Source: Tilletia caries (taxonomy: Eukaryota > Basidiomycota > Exobasidiomycetes > Tilletiales > Tilletiaceae). Taken from it: a DNA stretch of 64,000 nt. How positions within the stretch are numbered: the stretch's first letter is position 1; every line of letters begins with the position of its first letter. Both the position numbers and the translations under genes were made by a program. The notes under the pieces are model-generated. The model was not told the DNA's origin. It did no database searches and worked only from the letters and a program-made list of their open reading frames with translations. Location of the stretch: assembly GCA_032718865.1 (NCBI GenBank), contig JALUTQ010000037.1, positions 1,386,001 through 1,450,000 on the forward strand, given 5' to 3'. Positions 30,134 to 41,900 of this stretch are shown here, one piece after another.

Positions 30134-31577
30134 ATGGCCAGTCTGCTCTCGCTTTAGCGAGGGACACTGACTCTTGTAATAATCTCGCCATTATTTTGCA
30201 GTGCATAGATTGCGATGCGGCGAATACTTTTTGACTTTGTCTGCCCCGGGGCCAATAATCCATTCTCACGCTCAGCCAGCATCCATAGCGTGAGGATTCA
30301 CAACACTTTACCGCTTTCATCGAAGTCTCTCATCCCACTCATCCACATTTATGCTGCACATGAATGATCTACAACCCTAACGCTAACCTTCCCTATTGCT
30401 CCTTACATACAGGCCCGAGGCGGACTGATTTCACGGCGGCCGGGGCGCGTGCACAAGGGTGCTGGGTGCAGTAGTAGTCGATGATTGGGCGATCCGCGAT
30501 ATGGCGATCCTGGTGGCCGAGGGGCGAGCGCTGGGTACGTGCCCGAAAATGCGCATGCTAACAACTGTCCCTCTTCTCGTCGCCTCGCCAGTCGCCTACC
30601 TAACCAACGTGTCCGGTTACGCTTTCATATTTCATTCGCCTCGTCGAGGCAGGCATGGCTACCCCAGAGGACCTCGTCGAGGTGGGAATTGGGTACGGCT
30701 ACACACACCATATCGCTGCTCCGCGGCCCATGCCGAAGACCCGAACGCAATCTTTGCAGCGCTTCACCAATATCACGCTGCACGCATGGACCGATGGCAA
30801 TGAGTGGCAGATTAGGACCATGATAAACGAGGCAGGCGGCGCCGCCACATTAGCATGGCTACATTACTGCCCTTGCAGCATGCCCTGCCAGCCTCGGCCC
30901 TCGCGTCGCTATTGGACTAACCACAAACCTTCTTCCAACACCCTGCTTCTATTTGACGTTTGACCCTTGCTTCTTTTCTTCGAAAGACCCCGTGAGGCGT
31001 GAGGCCGTGATGCTTCCTGCTTTCTGGGTTCCTGCTTCCTGCCCTGGCCCCTTCCTGTAACCATCGTCATCTGACTCGATTGCAGTACTTGACTCCGACC
31101 TTCGAACCTTCGTCCGCGCGTCCCCTTCTGCGACGTTTTATGATATTTCGTCCTCGCGCGCACCATCCTCGCATCTTCTCATTGCAGATCGAAGACTACG
31201 GCGAACGCTTTCCGATCTTCATCCCCAGCCTGACGCGATATCTCTCGCAAACATAGGTGTTCACCCGGCTAGCACCCGGCTGCAGGCCTCCCATCATCCT
31301 CCCGGAACCATTCTGCGACGCCTGCGGAGCGTTCTGCGACGCCTGGACCCGCGACTCATCAAATCATCGGTCATCGCCATATTACCTGCGCTGCACGGAC
31401 GCCCATAGGAGACACACGGGCCCATCGAACCCTTGTTGCTCAGAGAACCGCACCGCCTTCCAGTAACTTTCCCGAACGCACCGTCCTACTTCTCATTCGG
31501 CTTCCCAGGCTACAACAGCCGTAGCCTAAGGTACCAGCGGGAAAGAATTGGTTTCTTACCGTCAAGGGTCCCTTCTT

Positions 31578-32203
31578 GTACGTGCCCCTCCCTCGGCCGG
31601 CTAGTTGTCCCAGCCTCGGCGACGTGTGGCTGTCACTACCTACTCAAGAGGATGATGTGCTGATGGCCCACTGTGTCTCCCCTCAACAGATAGATATCTG
31701 CCTTTTCCCTCTTCTCTTTCCCTTTCCCCTCGGTAGGAATCTGTTTCTGACCGTCAAGGGCCCCTTCGGTACGTTTTCCTCCCTCGACCGGCCAGGCATC
31801 CCAGCCTTGGCGACGTGTGGCTGAGACAATATGCTCAAGAGAACGATGTGCTGATAGCCCACTGTGTTTCCCCTCTGCAGATAGGTCTCTATTTTACCTT
31901 TCCCCTTCCCTTCCTCAGCCTATACCTCACCGAATCGTCGCCATATTTCCGACGCAGGGCGAACCGTAGGACGCGCTTCACAACGGGCGATATCCTCTCG
32001 ACATCATCCTGAAGAAGCTGGAGCCTATCGCGCTGCCACATCCGTCCTCGATAAACCCATTTCGACCACCCGCGAGTTATTTGACCCGAAGCCTAGAGAG
32101 GTAGGTGTTCGACCCTGATTCCCCTTCCGTGCCTTAAGAAGGTGTGTCTGACGATCTGCTCATCTCGCGCTTTATGCTTCAATGAACGGTCGCGCCTCTG
32201 CAG
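31578..32203 (+). promoter_or_regulatory. Spliced 5' leader of the forkhead gene with duplicated intron unit
   Basis: Three leader introns can be read: 31578-31689 and 31769-31880 (both 112 bp, GTACGT...CAG, clearly related in sequence) and 32101-32203 (GTAGGT...TGCAG), whose acceptor sits one base before the ATG. The first two lie in a tandem duplication with a period of 191 bp (from about 31545 to about 31925). Leader exons have no long frame. Confidence 0.55.
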
Positions 32204-32204
32204 A

Positions 32205-35189
32205 ATGAATTCCTCATCATACTCTGAGGAGAGAAACGGCCGGTTCGCGGCAGGCAACTCCTCAAATTCCACTCCGTCGTCCTCCTCCTCCTCCTCCGCT
32301 CCCCTCTTCATCCAACAAAGTTCCCTTTCACCGAATACGAACCAAATATCACCGTCATACGAAGAGCTAGCCCGATCGTTCGGCACTTCGAAGTCATTGC
32401 CGATAACAGGTGGCCATCTCGGTATGAGCAGCGGCGGCGCTGGCCCTCCTCTTGGCACTGTCGATATGAGCGGATTCGACTTCAACTCCTTCGGTGGATT
32501 TGCAATGGCCAATACCATGATGGCCCCGGCCACGATGAATGGTTCGTCGACGCCTTCCGTCTCCCGCAGTATGCCGTTTGTTGGGTCGAACAGTGCGCTG
32601 GACAACAGTGGTGCTATGAGGTTTGGGGATTATTCGTCTTCGACGATAACGCCTGCGACAGCGTCGGCCATGGCATCGGCGCAACAGCTCACACTCGGGC
32701 TTGTGTATGCCTCACCGAAGTCTAACGTTGACTCGCCGTCGATAGGTTTCACGTCAGACCTGCTACCGCCGTTCGCCTATGGAGGAGGGGCGGGTAATGG
32801 CGCTGGAGAGAACCGAGCGAGCGCAAGCACGGAACAGCACATGATGTTCTCACCACAGCAAATAGGGGGCAACGGGCCAGCTTCCGCTCCATCTTCCTTC
32901 CATCACAATTACTTCCTGCCATCCCCGGCTACCTCCGAGTCGATGGCGATGAACGGCCAATTCGGATTTGGAGCGAGTCCGTTTGGCAGCACGGCCGATC
33001 TTCAGCAGCAGTATCAGCACTATCCGTCATTATTCGGCAGCCCACTTGCGTCGTTTCCCTATGGCAGTTCACGAAACTCGCCCAACGAGTCCGGGACTAC
33101 CAGCGGCGGTGGTGGTGCCCAGGGCACCGTCGTCTCCGTCGGTGGATACCCGCCCATCCCCGCGGTTGACCAATCCAGCTCTGGGATGACGATGATGACG
33201 ACGACGATGATGGCAGATCAAAGTGGAAATGGGAGCGGGAATGCGGGAACATGGATCTCGCGGCCCCCGACTCTGTCGACTCATTCAAGCGGGACCAACC
33301 TGAGCATGACACCTTTCCTCAGTAGCAGTAGGGGCAGCAGGGGCAGCAGCAGTAGCACCAGCAGCGTCAGTGCCTATAACCCGCTTAACATCCCGCCTCC
33401 TCCGCTGGCTCCGGGCATGTCGCTCGGTCCTGGTGGAGCTGATACTATGGACATGAGCGGCGATACGGCAACGGGCGGAGGGAAAGAGCAGGCGGGGTCG
33501 GCACCTGGTGGTGGGGTTTCGGGGCCTGGGCTGGCGTCACGACCGGCCGCGGCGTCGATCTCTGGGAAGCGGTTGAACTGGAGTGAGATGATCTGCCAAG
33601 TGAGTAGTCAAGAACGATGCTGAGGCTGGTGCTAAAAGCTTTTGCCAGTGAACTGACTCTCGCTCTCACACCTCCCTGCTCAACTTTCGAACTGCGTACA
33701 GGCCATTGCAGAATCACCCGACGGCCGCCTGGTCATTCAAGAACTCTTCGACCGAATGGTCGCCACCTTCCCCGTGATCCGCGAATGGGCCAGCACCAAG
33801 GACTGGGAAGGACGGGTGAAGAACCGGATCAAGTCAACGCTGTCGATCAAGGGCCACCTGTTCCTCAAGGTGCCGCGGCCGTCGAATGCTGCGGGGAAGG
33901 GCAGCTGGTGGACGCTCACCAAGGACGCGTCGGCAGAGTGGAAGTCGGGCCGCTTGGCGAATGTGATCAAGCGGAACGGACCCGGGTCAGCTGGTATCGC
34001 TTGTGGCGGCGGTGGTGGGGGTGGGGGCAGCAGCTGTAGCAGCAGCAACGGACACGGCCAAGGTGCGGGATACATGATGGGATTTCCGCTCGGCAGTCCT
34101 CCCATCCCCGGCCAAAGCCAGGGTCAGGGACAGTTCTTCAGCCATCAGGCCCCGCAAGGGTTCGGCGGCGCGGGTGGGAGTTTGGGTGGCAGGTCGCCTG
34201 CTTCGCGGTCCGGGTCGAAGAGTGCGCCGGGGAGCGCGACGCACTCGCGGAAAAGCTCGATCTCTCTCAGTGGGATGGGCTCGTTGGGGAATGACGAGAT
34301 GCGGGCTTACCAACAACAGCAACAACAGCAGCAGCAGCAGCAACAGCAGCAACAACAGATGTTTCATCAGGCCGCTGCGCATACGGTCGGCTCGGGACAT
34401 GGTCCTTCGTACTCGCACGGCCTAGGCTCGCATCCGTACCTGCCCACGCAGTCGACGCCGAACGGGTGGTACATGGGAGGCTCGAGACGGGGTAGTGTCT
34501 CTGGCGTCAGCCCGGGGGGTCACGCTGGTGGCGAGGGTGGTGCTTCGGCGGGCGAAGAGATCATGGAAGAGATGAGGGAGAGCCGGTCCGGGCCGAACAG
34601 TCCGGATTTGCGTAACAGGCGGGCGTCGGGTCCTGCGACCATTGTGGGCGGCGGCGGCGGAGGACGGGATGTCGGTGGCATTCATCACTCGCTCAGTATG
34701 ACCAATCTATCGAGCTTCGGCGGCGGCGGTGGTGGTAGCGGCGGTGCATGGAGAGGTGGGATGTCCACGTTAACGATGTCGGCAAGCCCGGCAGAGAACG
34801 TGTCCTCGGCACCCTTCTCACTCGCAACGAGGACCCCGGGCTCGTCCTCTTCCCCGGTCCTGGGGGGCTCGTCGTATATGGCACCAAGCGGGTACGATGC
34901 TCCGTTGATGTGGAACAACAACAACATGGTGGCGAACGCGATGGGCCCGCCTTTCGCGTTGTTGGCGTCGTCCTCGTCCCAGGACGTTGCTGGGGGTAAG
35001 ACGGTCTCGGGCGGCGCGACGCCGACGAAGATGATCACGACCTCGACGCAATTCGGCTCGGCGGCTCAGGGGACGGGGCATCAGCCTCAACATCAGCAGC
35101 AGCAGCAGCAGCAGCATCAGCAGCAGCAGCAGCAGCAGCATCAGCAGCGGCAGACAAGTCAAGCTTCGACCTCAGGGACTACGGGCTGA
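32205..35189 (+). CDS. Forkhead-type transcription factor, divergent recognition helix, 2 exons
   Basis: Exons 32205-33599 and 33702-35189; 960 aa. The intron falls inside the domain and its removal joins LNWSEMICQ to AIAESPDGRLVIQELFDRMV, then WEGRVKNRIKSTLSIKGHLFLKVPR and GKGSWWTL, the order and spacing of a forkhead/winged-helix domain at about residues 455-550. The recognition helix normally reads N-S-I-R-H-N-L-S; here it is N-R-I-K-S-T-L-S, so the base-contacting Asn/His pair is changed. The rest is Ser/Gly/Gln-rich, with two poly-Gln runs (about residues 670-690 and 925-950) and poly-Gly, typical of activation or condensate-forming regions. It should act in the nucleus. Start 32205 follows directly on a consensus 3' splice site. 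Confidence 0.85.
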
Positions 35190-36558
35190 GAAGGGTTCGA
35201 TTCCCCCATCTTTCGGGCGTTACATCCGCCATCTTCCAAGCGTTACATTACCTTACAGCAGCAACGGCGGACGGCGGGACCAAGTTCCCATTTCACATTT
35301 CACACCCATACTCTACATATTCTACATTCGATTCTTTGTATCCTTTTTCGACACGCGACACGGCCAACGCAGCTTCCTCCGAAGTTAGGACCTCGCCGGC
35401 CGTCGCTTCACCCACCGCTTCACCGTAATATCCACATCGACACCCGGCCAGAAGAGTCTTCTTTTTTCCCTCCCTTCCATTTCGCCTTTCCTCCGTTCGG
35501 ATTCTTCCAGCTTCTTCGCTGCCTCCTCTGGAGTCTTTCTGAACCTTCCGCGCTTCAGCAAGGGTTCCTTGTCTCTCGTCTTCGGAAACCCACATACACG
35601 TATATTAGTCTATCTAAGCAATGTCACATATCAGTTCAGCCAGTCATAATAGTCAAGAACAGATGAGGCACGCCGCACGAGGTTTCACTTTTCAGAGGAG
35701 AACAGCGAGCCAGCGGAGTTTGGGATGTTGCTGCTTGGGCCCCTCTCCGGCATGCAGGCCCCCTAGCCCCTCCAGTCTCTGTTCCTTTGTTCTCCGACGC
35801 GGCACCGGCTTTGTCACGCTGGACGTGGACTTTACTGGGAGCACTACTGGGAGCGTCGGTTCATGGCGAACGGCGGACGGCAGACAGAAGGATGGAAGGC
35901 TTCCCACTCGAAGCTTGACGCTTGACCTTGGCGCGGTCTCGTATATTTGGGAGCAGTTGGTGTTGGAGCCTTGTTGGGCCTTGGGTGTGTGCTTACATAC
36001 CGCGTGGTTGTACTCGATAGGCGATAGCGGCCGGACCATTTTTGCCAAGCTTGTTTTTGCAAAAAATGAGACATATTTGAGCAATGATCGTCTGTAGTTG
36101 GGTTCAGATTCGAGCTCACGGGACCACTCTGCCCGCCGCCCGCCACGCCCAGATAACAGAAAAGTGAGTCATAAACAAAGCCCGTGGCGGGTAAATACGT
36201 TTTTGGACGTTTGAGTGTTTGACCCTGGCCTTCGCGCCTATTTGTGTAACGCTTGGCTGAAGTGTGTCGCGGTGGAGCTGAGTGAGAGTGAGGGTAGGAC
36301 AAAGAGGTCTGAGCTGGAGACAGGTTATGTGGAAGGGTGTGGAAGCGGGAGTGTGCGCAGTGGGGTGCTGACTGCTGGCAGGTGGTGACTGGTGAGTTCG
36401 AATAATGAGGGCCGTTTTCGGTTGTAACGGCTTGGAGGTGTGTGTGTATGCAGTGTTACAGTGCTAGCGCGTGGATATGAGGTCGCGTTGTAATGCGGCT
36501 GTTGTGTGTTGATCTCCTGTCTCTTTTTTCGTTTCTGCTGGGGGGCCAAGGGGCTGGG
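35190..36558. other. Intergenic region
   Basis: No supported gene in about 1.4 kb. It should contain the forkhead 3' UTR and the far promoter of the Ala/Glu-rich protein gene. Open frames here (for example 35621-36097 plus) show no family features. Confidence 0.4.
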
Positions 36559-36566
36559 TATAAGAG
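36559..36566 (+). promoter_or_regulatory. TATA box of the Ala/Glu-rich protein gene
   Basis: GGGTATAAGAGGG sits upstream of a C/T-rich and CT-dinucleotide leader (CT repeat at about 36717-36742). Together with the leader intron and strong codon bias it suggests high expression. Confidence 0.55.
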
Positions 36567-36830
36567 GGGCGCTCTCCTGCGCGCTCGTCCGTCTTACTCT
36601 CGCCCACCATCCCCCCTTTCTCTCTTCTCTCTCACATACACGCACCCAGCGGTTTGATACCAACCACCACCACCACCAACACCACCACCCACACACCACA
36701 CACTTATATACCACCTATCTCTCTCTCTCTCTCTCTCTCTCTGACTCTGACTCTCGTCTCTATCGTTGATCGCATCCTCGTCGTCTCGTACCCAATACCC
36801 AACCAGCACCAACAACCAAACACCCAACAT

Positions 36831-36999
36831 AGTGAGTCTCTTCTCCTCTCTTTCCCATCCCTCTCCATCTCGCTATCTTCTTGTCGCACCAGCGCAGCGG
36901 TTTATCCGCATCCCTGGTTATCTGGCCCCATTCTCGCCCAACTGATAAGCATTCAATTCGCACACTCATGCTCACACGCTACCATCTGCCCTCTTTCAG
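36831..36999 (+). other. Leader (5' UTR) intron of the Ala/Glu-rich protein gene
   Basis: GTGAGT donor at 36831 and TTTCAG acceptor at 36999, 12 bp before the ATG. Leader introns are common in strongly expressed fungal genes. Confidence 0.6.
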
Positions 37000-37011
37000 A
37001 ACTCCATCACA

Positions 37012-38020
37012 ATGTCTGCACCTATCGAGACCACCGCTGCCCCCGCCGTTGACGCCGCCGTCGCACCCACTCCCGTCGCTGAGGCTGCCGCCGCCGTCGA
37101 CGCTCCCGCATCCGAGCCCGTTGCCGTACGTGTTTAAATGCTCTATCACCCATCCTTCTGTCATATATGCTGACCCCGTTTCTGTTTTTTCCAATCAGGC
37201 TGAGGCACCTGCTCTCGCTGTTGCCATTGAGGAGCCCGGCGCAGTTGAGGCCGTCGCACCCGCCGCTGAGGAGTCCGCCGCACCCGTCGAGGCTGCTGCC
37301 ACTGAGGACGCTCCCGCCGCCGAGGCTGCTGCCACAGAGGAGGCCCCTGCCACTGAGGAGGCTGCCGCCGTCGCCCCCGTCAAGAAGGAGAAGCGCACCT
37401 CGGGTGTCATCGACAAGATCACCGCCATCTTCAAGAAGAAGTCGTCCCCCAAGAAGGAGGCCATCCCCCTCGCTACTGAAGAGGAGGCTGCTGCTGCCGA
37501 CGAGGCCGCTGTCGCCGAGGCTCCCGCCGCAACTGAGGAGGAGGCTGTCGCCGCTCCCGTTGCTGAGGAGGCTGCTCCCGTCGCCGCTACCGAGGAGGTT
37601 GCCCCCGTCGCTGCCGAGACCGAGGCTGAGGCCGCCGCCCCTGCTGCCACCGAGGAGGACGCTGCCGCCAAGGAGGTCACCATTGACGACGCTGCCAAGA
37701 AGACCGACGCACCCACCGAGAAGACTGACAAGATCACCCGTCGTCTCTCAGCCCGTATCGGTGGTATCTTCAAGAAGAAGGCCCCCGCCGCTGGTGCCAC
37801 TACCCCCACTGAGGGTGAGGCCGCTGCCACCGAGGAGGCCGCCGCTACCGAGGAGGTTGCTCCCGTCGCTGCCACTGAGGAGGCCGTCGCCGCCACTGAA
37901 GCACCCGCTGCCACTGAGGAGGTCGCCCCCGTCGCCGCCACTGAGGCCGCACCTGCCGTCGAGGCTGAGGAGGTACCGAAGGCACCCGAGGCTACCCCCG
38001 TCGTTGCGGCCGCTGCCTAA
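37012..38020 (+). CDS. Ala/Glu/Val-rich protein with two short basic helices, 2 exons
   Basis: Exons 37012-37125 and 37199-38020; 311 aa. Nearly the whole protein is built of AATEE / EEVAPVAA-type repeats. Two basic amphipathic segments interrupt them: KKEKRTSGVIDKITAIFKKK (about residues 101-120) and DKITRRLSARIGGIFKKK (about 219-236), so a related motif D-K-I-T-x(3-9)-IFKKK occurs twice. No enzyme domain. Codon choice is extremely biased (GCC, GTC, GAG), and a TATA box, CT-rich leader and leader intron are present: all point to very high expression. The basic motifs could bind membranes, nucleic acid or a partner between disordered spacers. I know no function for it. Confidence 0.8.
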
Positions 38021-38908
38021 GTCGGTCTTCCCATCTTCGAATCGGTTCGTCGGAAAAAAGCAACCTCTACCTCTCCTTCCTAATATACCCTTCCCCCCAC
38101 CCTCACATTCACGGCCTCACCAAGCCCCGGCCGGCTTCAGGTCGTGTTCGGGATCTCACCTTCGGTGACTGGCTGCGTCTTCCCATCGACATAGAAAACT
38201 CCTTGCTCTTTTTCCCTCCATCGACCGTTTCCTCGATCCGGCTTCCCAAGATCTACCTTCGACTTGCAGTGCAACAACCGAAGAGAGCACATACTCGACT
38301 TCCTTCGCAACTCCGTTCACCCTTTCTGGCCAATCCAATACCCCAAGACCGAGATCGTTCAAGTTTTATCTCCCTGTCTCTTCTGCCCATCAAGTTCGGC
38401 TCCACCTGCATCACTCCGATGATACCAACCACACCCTCCCCTCAAGCCACATGTCCAGGTCATAGACCTGGCTTGCGTCTTGATCTCCACTCCCCACTTC
38501 GCCCTAACCGCACCTTCCTCCCCTAACCCCTCTCGATCATCTCACGATAATGTCCGCCCCTCTTTAGGGGGCACATATGATCCTTCTAAGTGACGACAGC
38601 GCCGACTACTATAGGTTGTTTTTTACCCTTAACTCCCCCCTTGTGTTATACCCCTTTCTAGTTTCCTCCGCGGAGCTTCGCTCAAGGGCAATTTCGGGAA
38701 TTCACAACTTTGTCGCTCTTCACCATCTTCTGGTCTGTCCTCGTCGAGTGTGTGAGGTGTCTCCCTGGGAGCTGGGAGACTGGTTCGGATCACCGCATGA
38801 AAAATGAGTAGAAATGTGATCCGTGCAGAGCTTCTCGTTCTCGCCCACCATCACCGCCGACGGTCGAGAATTGTTAATCCCCGTTCTTGCGTTCTTGTCG
38901 TGTGTCTG
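38021..38908. other. Intergenic region before the GH5 gene
   Basis: No gene supported. Holds the 3' UTR of the Ala/Glu-rich gene and the promoter of the glucosidase. An in-frame upstream Met at 38804 exists for the glucosidase but its extension has no family support. Confidence 0.4.
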
Positions 38909-41900
38909 ATGTCGTCGAAGGATTCTGGCTCCGCCGTGCGGGCGGGCGAGAAGGAGGACTTGCCTGCGGCTCACGATCTCTCCGCCTCTGCCCTCGGCTT
39001 CTCTGGCGCGACAAGAGGCGGGTCTGCCTCCTCGTCCTTTGCGCTGGGTACGCGCGATATCCATTTCACCGACGCCTATGGCCGCGCCGTGCTTTTGCAT
39101 GGAGTGAATGTCAGTAGCTCGAGCAAGTTGCCCGCTCCGGCCTCCTCTTCCGAAGGTCAAGACCGAGACCAAGGCAAAAACAAGCAAATCACGTTCGTCG
39201 GTCGACCGTTCCCCCTCTCCGAAGCCGACATCCACCTGGCCCGCCTCCGCGAATGGGGCTACACGACCCTCCGGCTCCTCGTCACCTGGGAAGCCCTCCA
39301 ACCCAGCACCCCACAGGAAACCGACGCCTCCTACATCGCCTACCTGCACGCCCTCCTGCAGACCCACTTGCCCCGGCACGGCATCCGCGCCTTCGTCTGT
39401 GCCCACCAGGACGTCTGGAGTCGGGCGTGTGGAGGGTCGGGGGCGCCTGGGTGGACGTTGGAGTTGGTTGGGTTGGATGTGGGGGGGTTTGCGGGGACGG
39501 GGGCGGCGTATGTGCATGAGGTTGAGGTGGAGCGGGAACGGGAGCGGAAGAGGGATCAGGGGCAGGGCGGGAAGGTGGATCGGAGGGAGAGGCTGGGTCC
39601 GTTCGTTTGGCCTTCGTGAGTTTGCCTGAAGGTGGGAGAGCAGCTTTGAATTGGACAGGACTGACAAATCGCGGCTTTTCTTACCCCTTTCTTCTTTCTT
39701 CCCCTCTTCTTTCTCTTCTCCGATCGCTCGGCGTGCCTCTTGTGGGGGCTTTCTATTTCAATATGGGCTAACCGTTCTTCAACTCCCTTTTGCTTGATCC
39801 TCTGACCTTCTTAACCCGCTCTTCTGCTCCTTTCCCGTAATCCTTTTCCTTCCTCCCCATCTGCAAACTTCCCTCTTCCTATCTCAAATGGGTTCGCCTT
39901 CACAGAGGCTACCAAAAGCTCGCAGCAGCGACTATGGCCACCGTCTTCTGGGCGGGCGACATCTTCGCCTACAAAATCCGCGTCCCACGCTCTTGGTCTC
40001 CCGGGCACAAGACGACCTCTGCAAAGCAGGGGCACAACGACGAACACAAGGACGGGGAAGAGATGGTCGGGCTGCAGACGTTCTTGCAGGACGCGTACCT
40101 GAGGGCGTTCGGAGAGTTGGCCGATGCGGTTGGTGGGTTGGAGAGCGTGTTGGGCTTCGAGGTGAGTTTAGAAGGGCCATGCGTCCTTAAGGGGGACAGT
40201 TCGGAAATGCTGACTTCTCTTTGCCGAACTACGGAATAGGTCATGAACGAGCCTCATCGTGGCTTCGTCAATCTGCACTCCTTCGACGCATGGGACTACG
40301 ATACCGACTTGCATATCGGCTTCTTTCCGTCCTTCCTACAGGCCGTCGCTCTGGGCGAAGGTCACGCTCAGCTCGTCCCCTTGTGAGTCGCTTGAATACG
40401 AAGTGGATATGGGCAGCGAGATCACCCTGTTTTCGGCTTACCATTGACTTCGGTTTATGTAACGGGGACGACTCAGCTACGTGAAATCCTTTCCTTTCCC
40501 TACCGCCCTCTCGCACTACTCCCTCGTCGAGCCTCCGCCATTCTCGACATCGTCAAGTTCCTCCAACCCACCCCTCTGGCGACCCGACGGACCCACCCGC
40601 GGACAATGTCTCTGGCGCATGCACGACGTCTGGGCCTGGGACGAGGGTCGACTCCAGAAGGAGTTCGGTCTGTGGGAACGCATCGCTCATTGGGGCTGCA
40701 ACTTGCGAGGATATCCGAGCATAAAGGAAGCGGTCTCGGGCAAGCCGGTTGCGCTGCGGGCCGATTACTTTGAATACGATCCTCGCTTGCTGACAACGGA
40801 GGACGACGGCGGGAAGGCGACGAAGAAGAGTGGTGTTGGTTTCTCGAGAAGACGGATTGAGTGGTATAGGGACTGCTATGCGCCCTTGGTCAGCAAGTTC
40901 GCGGACAGGATCCGGAAGAAGCAACCCCATTTGCACATCTTCTTCGAGCCGATTCCGAACGAGTTTGTCCCACCCTGGCGGGAGGACGCGGCCCAGACGA
41001 GCAAGGAGAGGGAAGCGATGTCAGCAGAGGAACGAAACGAGGAGGCGGAGATGTTGGAGGAGCTTGAGCATGCGGCGCGTTTGCAGACGTATTCGCATGC
41101 GAACAGTCGGAACTTAATTGACACGCCTCGACCTGTGGGAAGCATCTTTGCGCCTCATTTCTATGACCTACATGGTGAGTTGGCTTTCCTTGAACACCTC
41201 TCGCGAATGTTACCTTGCACCTAGAACTAACGCGCTCTGCTTGCTCAGTACTCTTCAACAAGGCAGCTGGTGCGATGAGTGTGAATGTGCAAGGCTTGAG
41301 CAGGGTGAGGCGCAGTGTCACAACCACAGCGCATCTCCTAGCATGCAGAAATACTGATTTGCGAGCTCGTCCGAATCCTGACAGGGCATGTTCTTCGCTC
41401 AAGCGCTTTACTTTGGAGCCAAAGGACCGAAACGCAAGTGAGTCTCGACGCCCTTCGTCGCCCAAGTGTGAAAACATGAACCGGAAAGAATTCCAACTGA
41501 CCTGTCTTCCTCCGAACGATCCAATAGCTACGCCACTCAGATTTCCAACCTCATCGCCAACGCCCATCTCTCCCTCGGACGCGGTCCCACCCTGATCGGC
41601 GAGGTCGGCATCCCTTTCGACATCAACTCCCACCACGCGTTCAAGACGGGCGACTACCGGGTTCAGTCTCGTCTGATGGATGCGCTCATTGGGGCGATGG
41701 AGAGTTGCTGGGCGTCGTTCACGCTATGGAACTACTGCGCGGAGAACACGACTGAGCAGGGGTGAGTGGCTTGATCTAGGTAGACCTGGCGTTCATAGCG
41801 CGCTAGGGAGGGTTCGAGTGAAGCGAGAGGACGGGGAACAAGACTGACGTTGCTCTGCCTCTTATCTGCCACTTCTTATTCTGCTTTCCGTGGTCTTGTG

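Larger units (their letters stand above)
29012..31577. other. Long intergenic region with microsatellites, no supported gene
   Basis: About 2.6 kb with no recognisable coding family on either strand. It holds a GACA tract at about 29329-29353 and a long TACA tract at 30077-30133. Several open frames of 60-160 codons exist but they are low complexity, antisense to each other and without splice support. The last few hundred bases are probably upstream sequence of the forkhead gene leader. Confidence 0.45.

Noticed and set aside
29829..30320. 163-codon minus-strand frame through the TACA repeat
   Set aside because: The frame exists because a 4-bp repeat of this composition has no stops; the rest has no family resemblance.
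35621..36097. 158-codon plus-strand frame
   Set aside because: No domain, no splice signals, composition like intergenic DNA.
37195..37941. Minus-strand Ala/Ser-rich frame of 248 codons
   Set aside because: Mirror of the GCC/GAG repeats of the Ala/Glu-rich gene; no start context or splice support.
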